Positions 1 through 7,682 of a DNA stretch of 9,347 nt are shown here, piece after piece. A program made the position numbers and the translations under genes. The notes beneath the pieces were generated by a model that did no database searches, had not been told where the DNA came from, and saw nothing but the letters and a program-made list of their open reading frames with translations. The stretch covers positions 1 to 9,347 of the forward strand of contig JAHHRQ010000073.1 of NCBI GenBank assembly GCA_020025715.1. Reading direction: 5' to 3'. Origin of the DNA: Oscillospiraceae bacterium (lineage in GTDB: Bacteria; Bacillota; Clostridia; Oscillospirales; Oscillospiraceae). How positions within the stretch are numbered: the first letter of the stretch is position 1; every line of letters starts with the position of its first letter.

Positions 1-125
1 TACGCCAAGGAAAACGGAGAATTCGATGTTGCTTTTGCCATTGCGGCTATTTTAATGATTCTGACGGTTTTGATTAACCTCGCCTCATCTCTGGTAGAAG
101 CCCATTTCAGGAAAAGGAGAAAGAT

Positions 126-129
<4 letters not shown>
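1..129 (+). CDS. pstA: PstA phosphate ABC transporter permease, C-terminal end (5' truncated by window)
   Basis: Only the last 42 codons are present, in frame from base 1 to a TGA at 127-129. The translated end holds one hydrophobic membrane helix (FAIAAILMILTVLINLASSL) followed by a short basic cytoplasmic tail (HFRKRRKI), as expected for the final transmembrane segment of a PstA/PstC-type permease. The TGA overlaps the pstB start (ATGA), and PstA normally sits directly before PstB in pstSCAB operons, so PstA is preferred over PstC. With PstC it would form the membrane channel that passes periplasmic-side phosphate delivered by the PstS binding protein. The assignment rests on position and this one helix; the fragment alone could not prove it. 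Confidence 0.8.
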
Positions 130-874
<745 letters not shown>

Positions 875-875
<1 letters not shown>

Positions 876-1525
876 TGAGAAACCGTTTAGATGAACAGTT
901 AGGCATACTCCATAAAAAGATGATTGAAATGAGCTCCATGTGTGAAACCATGATTGCCCGAGCCTCCCGCGCCCTGCTTGACATGGACACTGGCCTTGCC
1001 GAGCAGGTGGTAAAAGACGGAGAGGGCATATACCGCTTCGAGCGGGAAATTGAGGCTGACTGCGTGAGAATTCTGCTCCAGCAGCAGCCGGTGGCGGGAG
1101 ATCTGCGGCAGATTTCCGCCGCCCTTAAAATGGTAACCGACATTGAGCGCATAGGCGTTCAGGCAGAGGATATAGCGGAAATCATTCCCTTTCTCCGCTG
1201 GCATGAACTGGATAACTGCGATATTATCCGGAACATGGCAAAGGCCGCCATACAAATGGTCACTCAGAGCATAGACGCATTTGTAAAGGCAGATACAGTC
1301 CTTGCTCAGGATGTGATTGCACAGGACGACATAGTAGATGATTATTTTCTCCAAATGAAGAAGCTTCTCATTGGCATGATTGCAGAAAATCCGGGAAACG
1401 GAGAGTTTGCTCTTGACCTTTTAATGATTTCAAAGTATTTTGAACGTATAGGAGATCACGCAGTAAACATTGCAGAATGGGTTATTTATTCTGTAACAGG
1501 TCAATGGAAAGGAGAAAGTACATGA
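875..1525 (+). CDS. phoU: PhoU phosphate-signalling regulator (two PhoU domains)
   Basis: A soluble, all-helical protein of 216 residues made of two tandem PhoU three-helix domains (about 5-105 and 115-210). In the family, PhoU couples the Pst transporter to the PhoR kinase, keeping the kinase quiet when phosphate is plentiful. Visible hallmarks are QQQPVAGDLRQI (69-80), ERIG (91-94) and, in the second domain, ERIGDHAVNIAEW (190-202). The usual metal-binding ExxxD motif is intact in the second domain (Glu190, Asp194), but in the first it reads ERIGV, with Val95 where Asp is normal. The start codon shares its A with the pstB stop and has only a weak AGGTTCGG upstream, so it probably depends on translational coupling. 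The stop TGA overlaps the phoP ATG. Confidence 0.95.
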
Positions 1526-2202
1526 TCTGGTGTGTTGAAGATGACACAAGCACAAGAGAAATAGAATTATACACATTGAATTCAACCGGATTTGAAGCGC
1601 GGGGGTTTGATAACGGCACTTCATTCTGGGAAGCAATTCAGAAAGAACATCCGGATCTGGTTATTCTGGATGTTATGCTCCCCGGAGTTGACGGAGTGGA
1701 GCTGCTGAGACGGATGCGTAAAAGCGCCGACCTGCACTGTATTCCGGTGATTATGGCTACTGCCAAAGGAGCCGAGTATGACAAAATTCAAAGCCTTGAC
1801 TTAGGCGCAGACGACTATCTGGTAAAACCTTTTGGAATGATGGAAATGGTTTCAAGAATAAAAGCAGTGCTGCGCAGATGTAAGCCCGATGATTCCCCCC
1901 GTCTGCTCAAAGGCGGAGATGTTGAGGTAAACCTTGACGAAAGAACGGTCACGGTAAAGGGTGTCAGGGTTAATTTAACCTACAAGGAATTTGAGCTTCT
2001 GCGCATATTTATGTCTCATCCCGGCATTGCTTTCAGCCGTGACCAGCTGTTCGCTCAGGTATGGAATATTGACTACATGGGCGACAGCCGCACTCTGGAC
2101 ATGCACATTCGCACGCTGAGAGTGAAGCTCGGGGATGCGGGAAAGTATATAGAAACAGTTCGCAACGTGGGCTACCGCTGGGAGGTTCCCGATGACAAGT
2201 AA
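1522..2202 (+). CDS. phoP: PhoP-type OmpR/PhoB-family response regulator
   Basis: A 226-residue DNA-binding response regulator, the likely transcriptional activator of the phosphate-starvation genes. The receiver domain (1-120) has the acidic pocket Glu6/Asp7/Asp8, phospho-acceptor Asp50 (VILDVMLPG), switch Thr80, aromatic Tyr99 and Lys102 (DDYLVKP). The winged-helix effector domain (about 128-222) carries the typical LTYKEFELL and SRTLDMHIRTLRVKLG motifs and ends in VRNVGYRW. I chose the ATG at 1522, not an upstream in-frame ATG at 1477: the 1522 start has AAAGGAGAAAG at a proper distance, overlaps the phoU stop (ATGA), and gives the usual short N-terminus before the first beta strand. The gene overlaps phoR by 11 bases. 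The regulon is inferred from the neighbours, since OmpR-family sequence alone does not tell PhoP from related regulators. Confidence 0.93.
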   Translation: MIWCVEDDTSTREIELYTLNSTGFEARGFDNGTSFWEAIQKEHPDLVILDVMLPGVDGVELLRRMRKSADLHCIPVIMATAKGAEYDKIQSLDLGADDYLVKPFGMMEMVSRIKAVLRRCKPDDSPRLLKGGDVEVNLDERTVTVKGVRVNLTYKEFELLRIFMSHPGIAFSRDQLFAQVWNIDYMGDSRTLDMHIRTLRVKLGDAGKYIETVRNVGYRWEVPDDK

Positions 2203-3847
2203 AATTTTCCGCTCCATATTTATCGCGGTGGTGCTGGTTCTGCTTGTAACTCTGGTTATAATTACCGGCTGTATGAGCAGCTATTTTGACACCGTTCAGC
2301 AGAATGAGCTGCGGGACGAGCTGGAAATTGCAGCCTCAGCTACGGAAAAGCTGGGCGTTCCATATCTGGAGGCGCTGAAATCCGACCGCTACCGCCTCAC
2401 ATGGATTGCAGGAAACGGAGACATTCTCTACGATACCGATGTGGATTCCGGCAGCATGGAAAACCACACCGACCGGGAGGAAGTGCAGGAGGCCGTTAAA
2501 ACCGGTTCCGGCAGCAGCTACCGCTATTCCTCAACCCTTACGGAAAAGACTCTGTACGAGGCTGTAAAGCTCAGTGACGGTTCTGTACTCAGAATTTCAG
2601 TGAGCCACGCCACAACCCTGCTTCTGGTTGCAGGTATGCTCCAGCCTATTATAATTATCTTTGTTCTTGCCGTTGTGCTCTCCATGATTCTGGCAACACG
2701 AATGGCGAAAAACATTGTAAAGCCCTTTAATCATCTGGATCTTGAGCACCCCATGGAAAACGACACCTATGAGGAGTTGTCTCCGCTGCTGAACAGAATT
2801 CACTCTCAGCACAAGCAGATAGATAAGCAGATAAGACAACTGCAATGGAAAAAGGATGAATTCAACCAGATCATTGAGCAGATGGAAGAGGGCCTTGTAC
2901 TCCTTGATGATAATGGTACTATTCTCAGCATAAACCCCGCCGCAAAGGAGATTTTCAAAACCGGTGCATTTTGCGTAGGGCAGGATTTTCTCACCGTTGA
3001 CCGCAGCAGTGAATTATCTCAGGCTATGGATCGAGTCAATGAAAACGGTCATGAGGAATTGCGGATTTCCCGCAGCGGCAGAGAATATCAGGTTAATATA
3101 AGCCGAATAACTACGGAAGATCACATTTCAGGCTCCGTCCTGCTTGCCTTTGATGTAACCGAGCAGGCATCCGCCGAGCGCAGCCGGCAGGAATTCACTG
3201 CCAATGTCTCCCACGAGCTTAAAACCCCTCTCCAGTCCATTATCGGCAGTGCAGAACTTATTGAAAACGGCATTATGAAGCCGGAGGACATCCCCAGATT
3301 TGCAGGCAACATCCGAAAAGAAAGCGGCAGACTTGTAAATTTAATTGATGATATAATCCGCCTTTCTCAGCTTGATGAGGGCGGCAGTATGCCAATGGAG
3401 AATGTAAACCTTGCCGATCTTACAGATGAAGTTTTTTCCGTTCTCCGCTCCTCGGCTGACATTCAGAATATCACCATGACCGCAAGCGGCAGCGCAGAGC
3501 TTTTCGGCGTAAAGCGGCTTCTTTTCGAGATGCTGTATAACCTCTGCGATAACGCAATTAAATACAACAAGCCCGATGGACGGGTAGATGTAGCAATAAG
3601 CAGTACAGATAAAAATGTTACAATTTCCGTTTCCGATACAGGCGTGGGAATTCCAGACGACCATCAGAGCCGGGTCTTTGAGCGCTTTTATCGGGTGGAT
3701 AAAAGCCATTCAAAGCAGTCCGGCGGTACAGGCTTAGGACTTTCCATAGTTAAGCATGTGGTGCAGTATCACCACGGAACAATAAAGCTTGAAAGCCGTG
3801 AAAATTCCGGCACCACAATTACCGCCGTTTTCCCCATAGAAAAATAA
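2192..3847 (+). CDS. phoR: PhoR-type membrane sensor histidine kinase
   Basis: A 551-residue sensor kinase paired with the preceding PhoP. In order: transmembrane helix 1 (about 7-27), an extracytoplasmic domain of about 110 residues (29-140), transmembrane helix 2 (about 143-167), a linker with possible coiled coil (200-230), a PAS domain (about 228-330, MEEGLVLLDDNGTILSINPA), the HisKA dimerisation domain with phospho-accepting His341 (VSHELKTPLQ), and an HATPase domain with N box (Asn450/Asn454, YNLCDNAIKYN), G1 (DTGVGIP, 482-488), F box (FERFYRVD) and G2 (GGTGLGLSIV). All catalytic boxes are intact. GGGAGG lies 6 bases before the ATG, inside the end of phoP. Topology matches Gram-positive PhoR. 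PhoU and the Pst transporter upstream presumably tune its activity. It ends just before a strong terminator. Confidence 0.93.
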   Translation: MTSKIFRSIFIAVVLVLLVTLVIITGCMSSYFDTVQQNELRDELEIAASATEKLGVPYLEALKSDRYRLTWIAGNGDILYDTDVDSGSMENHTDREEVQEAVKTGSGSSYRYSSTLTEKTLYEAVKLSDGSVLRISVSHATTLLLVAGMLQPIIIIFVLAVVLSMILATRMAKNIVKPFNHLDLEHPMENDTYEELSPLLNRIHSQHKQIDKQIRQLQWKKDEFNQIIEQMEEGLVLLDDNGTILSINPAAKEIFKTGAFCVGQDFLTVDRSSELSQAMDRVNENGHEELRISRSGREYQVNISRITTEDHISGSVLLAFDVTEQASAERSRQEFTANVSHELKTPLQSIIGSAELIENGIMKPEDIPRFAGNIRKESGRLVNLIDDIIRLSQLDEGGSMPMENVNLADLTDEVFSVLRSSADIQNITMTASGSAELFGVKRLLFEMLYNLCDNAIKYNKPDGRVDVAISSTDKNVTISVSDTGVGIPDDHQSRVFERFYRVDKSHSKQSGGTGLGLSIVKHVVQYHHGTIKLESRENSGTTITAVFPIEK

Positions 3848-3848
3848 A

Positions 3849-3885
3849 AAAATCCGTGAAGAACTCATCGTCCTTCACGGATTTT
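3849..3885. terminator. Bidirectional intrinsic terminator between phoR and the NSS transporter
   Basis: Perfect 13-bp arms (AAAATCCGTGAAG at 3849-3861 and its complement at 3873-3885) enclose an 11-base loop. It starts 2 bases after the phoR stop. On the + strand it is followed by TTTTAATTTTA; on the - strand the stem runs into an almost unbroken T stretch. It can therefore end both the phosphate operon and the convergent transporter gene, whose stop is at 3895. Confidence 0.9.
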
Positions 3886-3894
3886 AATTTTAAA

Positions 3895-5226
3895 TCAGAA
3901 TGCAATCTTCATAAACAATGCCACACAGCACAGTACAAGAGTCATGGGAACATAGACGTAACGGCCTATACCGTACCACAGCTCTCCGCGTTTTTTGCCG
4001 CCGCCACGGTTAATTTCGGCCAAAAAGTCTTCCTTTTTCATTACCCAGAACCATGAAACCGCACCAAGGAGGGCACCGATAGGAATAATGTATATGGAAA
4101 CGAAGTCCATCCACGGTCCCCACTGGAAGATAGCCTCCATATTAAGACCGAAGCCAAGGCAGATAGCGCCGATTATAACCAGAATCCAGTTGCGCTTGAG
4201 CTTGGGGAACTTGTGCATTAAAGACTCGCCCACTGCCTCAAACATATTCTGCAAAGAGCTTACGCCTGCAAAAATCATTGCTATGTAAAGGATAATGGTG
4301 AACAGCCTTCCCAGAGGAATATCCTTGAGAATGGTAGGCAGAGAGACAAAAAGAAGGCTCGGGCCTGCGGCCTTGTCTATATCATAGACGAAGCAGGCAG
4401 GGAGAATTACAACCGCTGCAACAACTGCCGCCAGAGTGTCGAAAAATCCTGTTCTTCCCGCCAGGGGCACAACGCTCTCCTTATCGTCAAGATAAGCGCC
4501 GTAAACAATCATACCGCTTCCCGTTATGGAAAGGGAGAAGAAAGCCTGACCCATTGCGGTAATCCAGACCATAGGATTTTTTAAAGCCTCCCAGTCGGGA
4601 ATAAACATAAAGCGGTAACCTGCCGCTGCACCGGGCAGGAAAGCCACACGGATAGCCAGTATAAGGAAAATAATGAAGAACACAGGCATCATTATTTTAT
4701 TTGTCTTTTCTATGCTCTTCGCACCCAGAAACAGGGTAAGCAGAGTGGCAACTACAACTATAATATGATAAGGAACAACGGAATGGGTATTCATTGCAAA
4801 GCTGTCAAACCACATTCCCGGATCAACTTCCATAATCATACCGGTAAGAGAGTCGCAGAGGGCTTTGAGAACGTAAGAAACGATAACAGCGTAGCCAACA
4901 GCAATGCACATGGAGCCTGCAAGAGGAAGCCATGCAAGGATACCGCCTGCCTTCCCCATTTTTTTACCACGGGTAGACCATGCGTTAGCATAAGAACCGA
5001 GAGTACCGGTTTTGGCTCTGCGTCCTACGGCAAATTCTGCCGGCAGACCTACACAGCTGAATATAACCACAAAGAACAGATAGATAAGCAGGAAGGCTCC
5101 GCCGCCGTTTGAACCCATTTTATTGGGAAATCCCCAGACATTTGCCATGCCAACCGCTGAACCGACAGAAGCCAGTATAAAGCCCCAGCGGCTTGCAAAG
5201 CTTCTCTCATGTACTCTCTTTTCCAT
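3895..5226 (-). CDS. Sodium-dependent transporter, neurotransmitter:sodium symporter (NSS/SNF) family
   Basis: A 443-residue integral membrane protein with 11 predicted helices (the 12th is absent, as in the bacterial relatives Tyt1 and MhsT). NSS proteins of this LeuT fold use the sodium gradient to import amino acids or related small molecules; the substrate here cannot be told. Helix 1 shows the family signature LASVGSAVGMANVWGFP followed by NGGGAF. The Na1-site Asn of LeuT (Asn27) is present, and so are two Ser residues in helix 8 (AGVSSLQNMFEAVGE) matching the Na2 site. Helix 6 carries AFFSLSITGSGM. The Arg that normally follows the Asn-x-x in helix 1 (LeuT Arg30, outer gate) is Gly here, while the partner Asp in helix 10 (WMDF) remains. 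The start has GGAGAG 6-8 bases upstream. It is a single-gene transcript with its own promoter. Confidence 0.93.
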   Translation of the reverse strand: MEKRVHERSFASRWGFILASVGSAVGMANVWGFPNKMGSNGGGAFLLIYLFFVVIFSCVGLPAEFAVGRRAKTGTLGSYANAWSTRGKKMGKAGGILAWLPLAGSMCIAVGYAVIVSYVLKALCDSLTGMIMEVDPGMWFDSFAMNTHSVVPYHIIVVVATLLTLFLGAKSIEKTNKIMMPVFFIIFLILAIRVAFLPGAAAGYRFMFIPDWEALKNPMVWITAMGQAFFSLSITGSGMIVYGAYLDDKESVVPLAGRTGFFDTLAAVVAAVVILPACFVYDIDKAAGPSLLFVSLPTILKDIPLGRLFTIILYIAMIFAGVSSLQNMFEAVGESLMHKFPKLKRNWILVIIGAICLGFGLNMEAIFQWGPWMDFVSIYIIPIGALLGAVSWFWVMKKEDFLAEINRGGGKKRGELWYGIGRYVYVPMTLVLCCVALFMKIAF

Positions 5227-5304
5227 TTACTTCTCTCCTAAAAAATTTTAAAAACTTTCCTGTAATTTACATATTCTATTTAAACCATAAAAGTGCCATG
5301 GCTC

Positions 5305-5332
5305 ATTATAGCACAATTTTTTGCGATGTAAA
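5305..5332 (-). promoter_or_regulatory. Sigma-A promoter of the NSS transporter
   Basis: Reading the - strand, TTTACA (5327-5332) and TATAAT (5305-5310) are separated by 16 bases, with an added TG just before the -10 box (TGCTATAAT). This is a near-consensus promoter. Predicted transcription begins near 5298, giving a leader of about 70 bases before the ATG at 5226. The half-sites GTGC and GCAC bracket the -10 and start region and might be an operator, but they are short. Confidence 0.75.
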
Positions 5333-5477
5333 GCTTTATTTAATTAAATCCCAAATGAATATTTTTCATGATTATATTTTCTGCTCCCCCGGTTTTTAAT
5401 TTTTACTCTTTTGCAGTTCGGTAAATCCAATAAAAATAAGCTATAATAATTATACAAAATTATATAAAACAAAAAAT
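5333..5477. other. AT-rich intergenic spacer
   Basis: This stretch lies between the transporter promoter and the terminator of the phosphorylase gene. It is very AT-rich with several TATAAT-like words (for example 5441-5452), but none has a properly spaced -35 box facing a gene. No ORF, RNA gene or convincing repeat was seen. Confidence 0.5.
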
Positions 5478-5509
5478 CTCCGTACACATGAATGTACGGA
5501 GTGATTTTT
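5472..5509 (-). terminator. Intrinsic terminator of the nucleoside phosphorylase gene
   Basis: A perfect 9-bp stem (CTCCGTACA at 5478-5486 and its complement at 5493-5501) has a 6-base loop. It is extended by an A/T-rich stem across a 2-base bulge. On the - strand it ends in a run of T residues (5471-5476) and it begins directly after the stop codon at 5509. Confidence 0.85.
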
Positions 5510-6291
5510 CATAATGAAATGTTTTCCTGATGTATTCTGTATGCAAGCTCAACTGCCAGCATAACAATTTTCTCTTTCTCGCTGAGCTTTACATGGCCGT
5601 TAAGACTTCTGGGGTCCCACCGGGGGTGATCCAGATTGTCTCCGGCATAAAGGAACTGGAAAAACTCAACTCCCCTGAAATCACACAGCGCCTGCATGGC
5701 AGAGCACTCCATTTCAACACACAGTGCTCCCATTTCTTTCCGGCTTTTTATCTTTTCCGCCGTCTCACGGTAAAAAGCATCTGTTGTCCATGTAACGCCC
5801 TCAACGTAATTATACCCAAGCTCACGGAGCATATTTTCAAAAAGAGCTCTGTGACGGAGGTTTACATCAATATAGTCTGAGGGCGGCGCATAGTGGTAGC
5901 TTGTGCCCTCATCGCGGAGAGCCTTCACGGGAATAATAATGCCGCAGTCCTCAATGTTTCTGTCCAGAACTCCGCAGTTGCCCAGAAGAATTATCCGCTT
6001 TGCACCCATGGCAATAATCTCTTCAAAGCTGCCTACACATGCCGGTGCACCCAGTCTGCCCTTGGCTAAAGCAATATTAACCCCTTTATATTCCGCCTCA
6101 TATACAGGCCATATTCCGTCTATGTCACCGTACTGTGCAATTTCCTTTCCGTTGAGAAAAGAAACAAGCTTTTCAAAAAGTACATTTGAAAATACGGAAA
6201 CCACCGTTTCAGGAAAGTTTTCTCTCCTGAAATGCACCAAATCCGGATTTATTACAGCAGTCTTGTTGCTGTCGAATTGCTCTAACAGCAT
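5509..6291 (-). CDS. Nucleoside phosphorylase (PNP/UDP family)
   Basis: A 260-residue cytosolic protein of the PNP_UDP_1 fold, which splits nucleosides with phosphate into a free base and ribose-1-phosphate (or hydrolyses related nucleosides). Visible family features are GAPACVGSFEE (81-91, phosphate/nucleoside loop), GAKRIILLGNCG (96-107), the ribose-binding VEMECSAM (192-199) and an AGDNLD turn (216-221) near the usual catalytic Asp. The sequence does not show whether it prefers uridine, purine nucleosides or another substrate. An in-frame GTG at 6300 would add three residues, but it lies inside the ribosome site. ATG at 6291 has GAGGTG with 6-base spacing and is the better start. The gene is flanked by terminators on both sides, so it is monocistronic and not linked to its neighbours. 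Confidence 0.88.
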   Translation of the reverse strand: MLLEQFDSNKTAVINPDLVHFRRENFPETVVSVFSNVLFEKLVSFLNGKEIAQYGDIDGIWPVYEAEYKGVNIALAKGRLGAPACVGSFEEIIAMGAKRIILLGNCGVLDRNIEDCGIIIPVKALRDEGTSYHYAPPSDYIDVNLRHRALFENMLRELGYNYVEGVTWTTDAFYRETAEKIKSRKEMGALCVEMECSAMQALCDFRGVEFFQFLYAGDNLDHPRWDPRSLNGHVKLSEKEKIVMLAVELAYRIHQENISL

Positions 6292-6335
6292 AAATTTCAC
6301 CTCGCATTACAGATAAGTGTTAAACTGATTTTTCC

Positions 6336-6344
6336 ATCATAACA
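6336..6344 (-). promoter_or_regulatory. Possible extended -10 promoter of the nucleoside phosphorylase gene
   Basis: On the - strand TGTTATGAT gives TG plus a five-of-six -10 box (TATGAT, 6336-6341). No good -35 box sits 16-18 bases upstream; the nearest is TTGCTG, 20 bases away. It lies downstream of the terminator at 6384-6417, where a promoter for this isolated gene is required. Confidence 0.4.
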
Positions 6345-6383
6345 GTTATAAGCCCCAAAGGCAGCAAAAGGTTTTTTATAGAT

Positions 6384-6417
6384 AAAAAGCGGTATTAGGC
6401 AAAGCCCGATACCGCTT
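6384..6417 (-). terminator. Intrinsic terminator of the DUF362 gene
   Basis: A perfect 9-bp stem (AAGCGGTAT at 6387-6395 with its complement at 6409-6417) contains an inner GGC/GCC pairing and an AAA loop. On the - strand it is followed by TTTTTATC. It lies 14 bases past the DUF362 stop codon. Confidence 0.85.
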
Positions 6418-6430
6418 GATACTTTACAAA

Positions 6431-7534
6431 TCAAATTTTTATAAGCTCGTATTCTCTTGTTCCTATGCCGATCTTTTCAGCATGTTCAATTCCCTCCATC
6501 CAGCAGGTGTCGGGATGAATTCTGTGGAAGTGGTCATGGTCTGAATGGTCACCCTCATCTGCGGCAGTGCCTTTTATAACGGGCTGAGCATTAACTGCAT
6601 CAGCACAGGCAACGTCAAGAGCCACAGGGTCAAAGGAGGCAAACATTCCGACGTTTGGAACTATGGCGGCGTCATTTTCACTGTGGCAGTCGCAGTTAGG
6701 AGAAACATCTATAACGAGAGAAATGTGGAAATTGGGTCTGCCGTCTATAACTGCCTTAGTGTATTCGGCAATTTTTCTGTTGAGTATAGCCCCGCTCTCC
6801 CGGTTTTTATTTACAATAGCGTCTCTCTGGCAGATTGCGAGGCAGCGTCCGCAGCCGACACACTTGTCGGTATCTATGCTTGCCTTGCCGTTTGTGACTG
6901 TGGGTGCTCCGTGAGCGCAAATTCTTGTGCACATGCCGCAGCCTATGCACTTATCCTGATTTACCTCGGGCTTACCGGAATTGTGCTGCTCCATTTTACC
7001 TGCTCTTGAGCCGCAGCCCATACCCAGATTTTTAAGAGCGCCGCCGAAGCCGGCTGTCTCATGGCCCTTAAAGTGAGTCAGAGAAATTACTATATCGGCA
7101 TCCATAATGGCACTGCCGATTTTGGCCTCTTTAACGTATTCGCCGCCTTTTACCGGCACATAGGTCTCATCAAGACCTTTTATTCCGTCGGCAATAATAA
7201 CCTGACAGCCGGTGGAAAGAGGAGAAAAACCATTCATAGCTGCTGTATCCAGATGGTCAAGACCGTTTTTTCGGCCGCCTACATAGAGGGTGTTGCAGTC
7301 GGTAAGAAAAGGCTTTCCGCCCCGCTCTTTTACGAAATCCGCAACGGTTTTAGCCCAGTTGGGTCTGAGAAAGGCCAGATTGCCCGGTTCACCGAAGTGC
7401 ATTTTGATTGCAACAAATTTGCTGTCAAAATCAATGTCTCCCATACCGGCAGTTTTCATAAGACGGGTCAGCTTCTGTTGAAGATTTTCCCGATAGCCGG
7501 CTCTGAAATCCGCAAAATAAACTTTAGAGGCCAT
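6431..7534 (-). CDS. DUF362 domain-containing protein with two [4Fe-4S] ferredoxin motifs
   Basis: A 367-residue, cytosolic-looking protein without signal peptide or membrane helices. An N-terminal DUF362 part (about 1-185, with KMHFGEPGN, LTDCNTLY and SLTHFKGHETAGFGGALKNLG) is followed by a bacterial ferredoxin insert binding two [4Fe-4S] clusters: Cys196/199/202/206 (CIGCGMCTRIC) and Cys225/228/231/235 (CVGCGRCLAIC). The C-terminal DUF362 part (about 265-367) includes CDCH (281-284), ASFDPVALD and a His-rich stretch GDHSDHDHFHRIHPDTCW (328-345). All eight cluster cysteines are present. The molecular function of this family is not established; an electron-transfer or metal-related role is inference from the clusters. 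GGGAG lies about 8 bases before the ATG. It is monocistronic, with a terminator downstream and a dyad in its promoter region. Confidence 0.9.
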   Translation of the reverse strand: MASKVYFADFRAGYRENLQQKLTRLMKTAGMGDIDFDSKFVAIKMHFGEPGNLAFLRPNWAKTVADFVKERGGKPFLTDCNTLYVGGRKNGLDHLDTAAMNGFSPLSTGCQVIIADGIKGLDETYVPVKGGEYVKEAKIGSAIMDADIVISLTHFKGHETAGFGGALKNLGMGCGSRAGKMEQHNSGKPEVNQDKCIGCGMCTRICAHGAPTVTNGKASIDTDKCVGCGRCLAICQRDAIVNKNRESGAILNRKIAEYTKAVIDGRPNFHISLVIDVSPNCDCHSENDAAIVPNVGMFASFDPVALDVACADAVNAQPVIKGTAADEGDHSDHDHFHRIHPDTCWMEGIEHAEKIGIGTREYELIKI

Positions 7535-7547
7535 AGCAAACTCTCCC

Positions 7548-7574
7548 TTAATATTTATTGTACGTAAATATTAA
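7548..7574. promoter_or_regulatory. Operator-like inverted repeat in front of the DUF362 gene
   Basis: TTAATATTTA (7548-7557) and its exact complement TAAATATTAA (7565-7574) form 10-bp perfect arms around a 7-base spacer (TTGTACG). The dyad starts one base from the ribosome site of the DUF362 gene and overlaps its likely -10 region, which is where a repressor would bind. As RNA it would be a weak, A/U-only hairpin with no T run, so a protein-binding site is the better reading. It does not match an operator I can name. Confidence 0.55.
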
Positions 7575-7600
7575 CACATTACGGCTTCATTTTCCAGATT
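7569..7600 (-). promoter_or_regulatory. Possible promoter of the DUF362 gene
   Basis: On the - strand, TGGAAA and TAATAT stand 17 bases apart and the -10 box is preceded by TGT (TGTTAATAT), an extended -10 pattern. The -35 box matches poorly. The -10 box falls inside the inverted repeat at 7548-7574. An alternative -10 (TACAAT, about 7558-7563) lacks a -35 partner. Confidence 0.35.
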
Positions 7601-7634
7601 TTTTTCCTCTAACCCCTGAAATAGCAAACAATTT

Positions 7635-7663
7635 AGTCAGAAACATGTTTGAGATCTCTAACT
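7635..7663 (-). terminator. Weak hairpin after the TPR gene, possible terminator
   Basis: On the - strand AGTTAGA and TCTGACT can pair over 7 positions (one G-U) around a 15-base loop. The + strand version has a C-A mismatch, so the pairing favours - strand RNA. The following sequence (AAATTGTTTGC) is only mildly T-rich, so termination would be inefficient. Nothing better lies between the TPR stop and the DUF362 promoter. Confidence 0.3.
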
Positions 7664-7682
7664 TATTTCCCGCTCTTAAAGC

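Noticed and set aside
899..1354. 151-codon open frame on the - strand inside phoU
   Set aside because: It lies wholly opposite an intact, well-recognised phoU and its translation resembles no protein; it is a codon-bias shadow.
1477..1521. Longer phoP start adding 15 residues
   Set aside because: It would lie within phoU, has no ribosome site, and adds residues before the first strand of the receiver domain that the family lacks.
2264..2275. Lipobox-like ITGC at residues 24-27 of PhoR
   Set aside because: It lies within the first transmembrane helix of a two-helix kinase with intact topology; lipoprotein processing would remove that helix, so chance is more likely.
5435..5470. TATAAT-like words on both strands in the transporter/phosphorylase spacer
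   Set aside because: No correctly spaced -35 box and no gene in a position to use them; expected in such AT-rich DNA.
6545..7009. 154-codon open frame on the + strand opposite the DUF362 gene
   Set aside because: It overlaps the ferredoxin-motif coding stretch in antisense, has no ribosome site and is compositionally a shadow.
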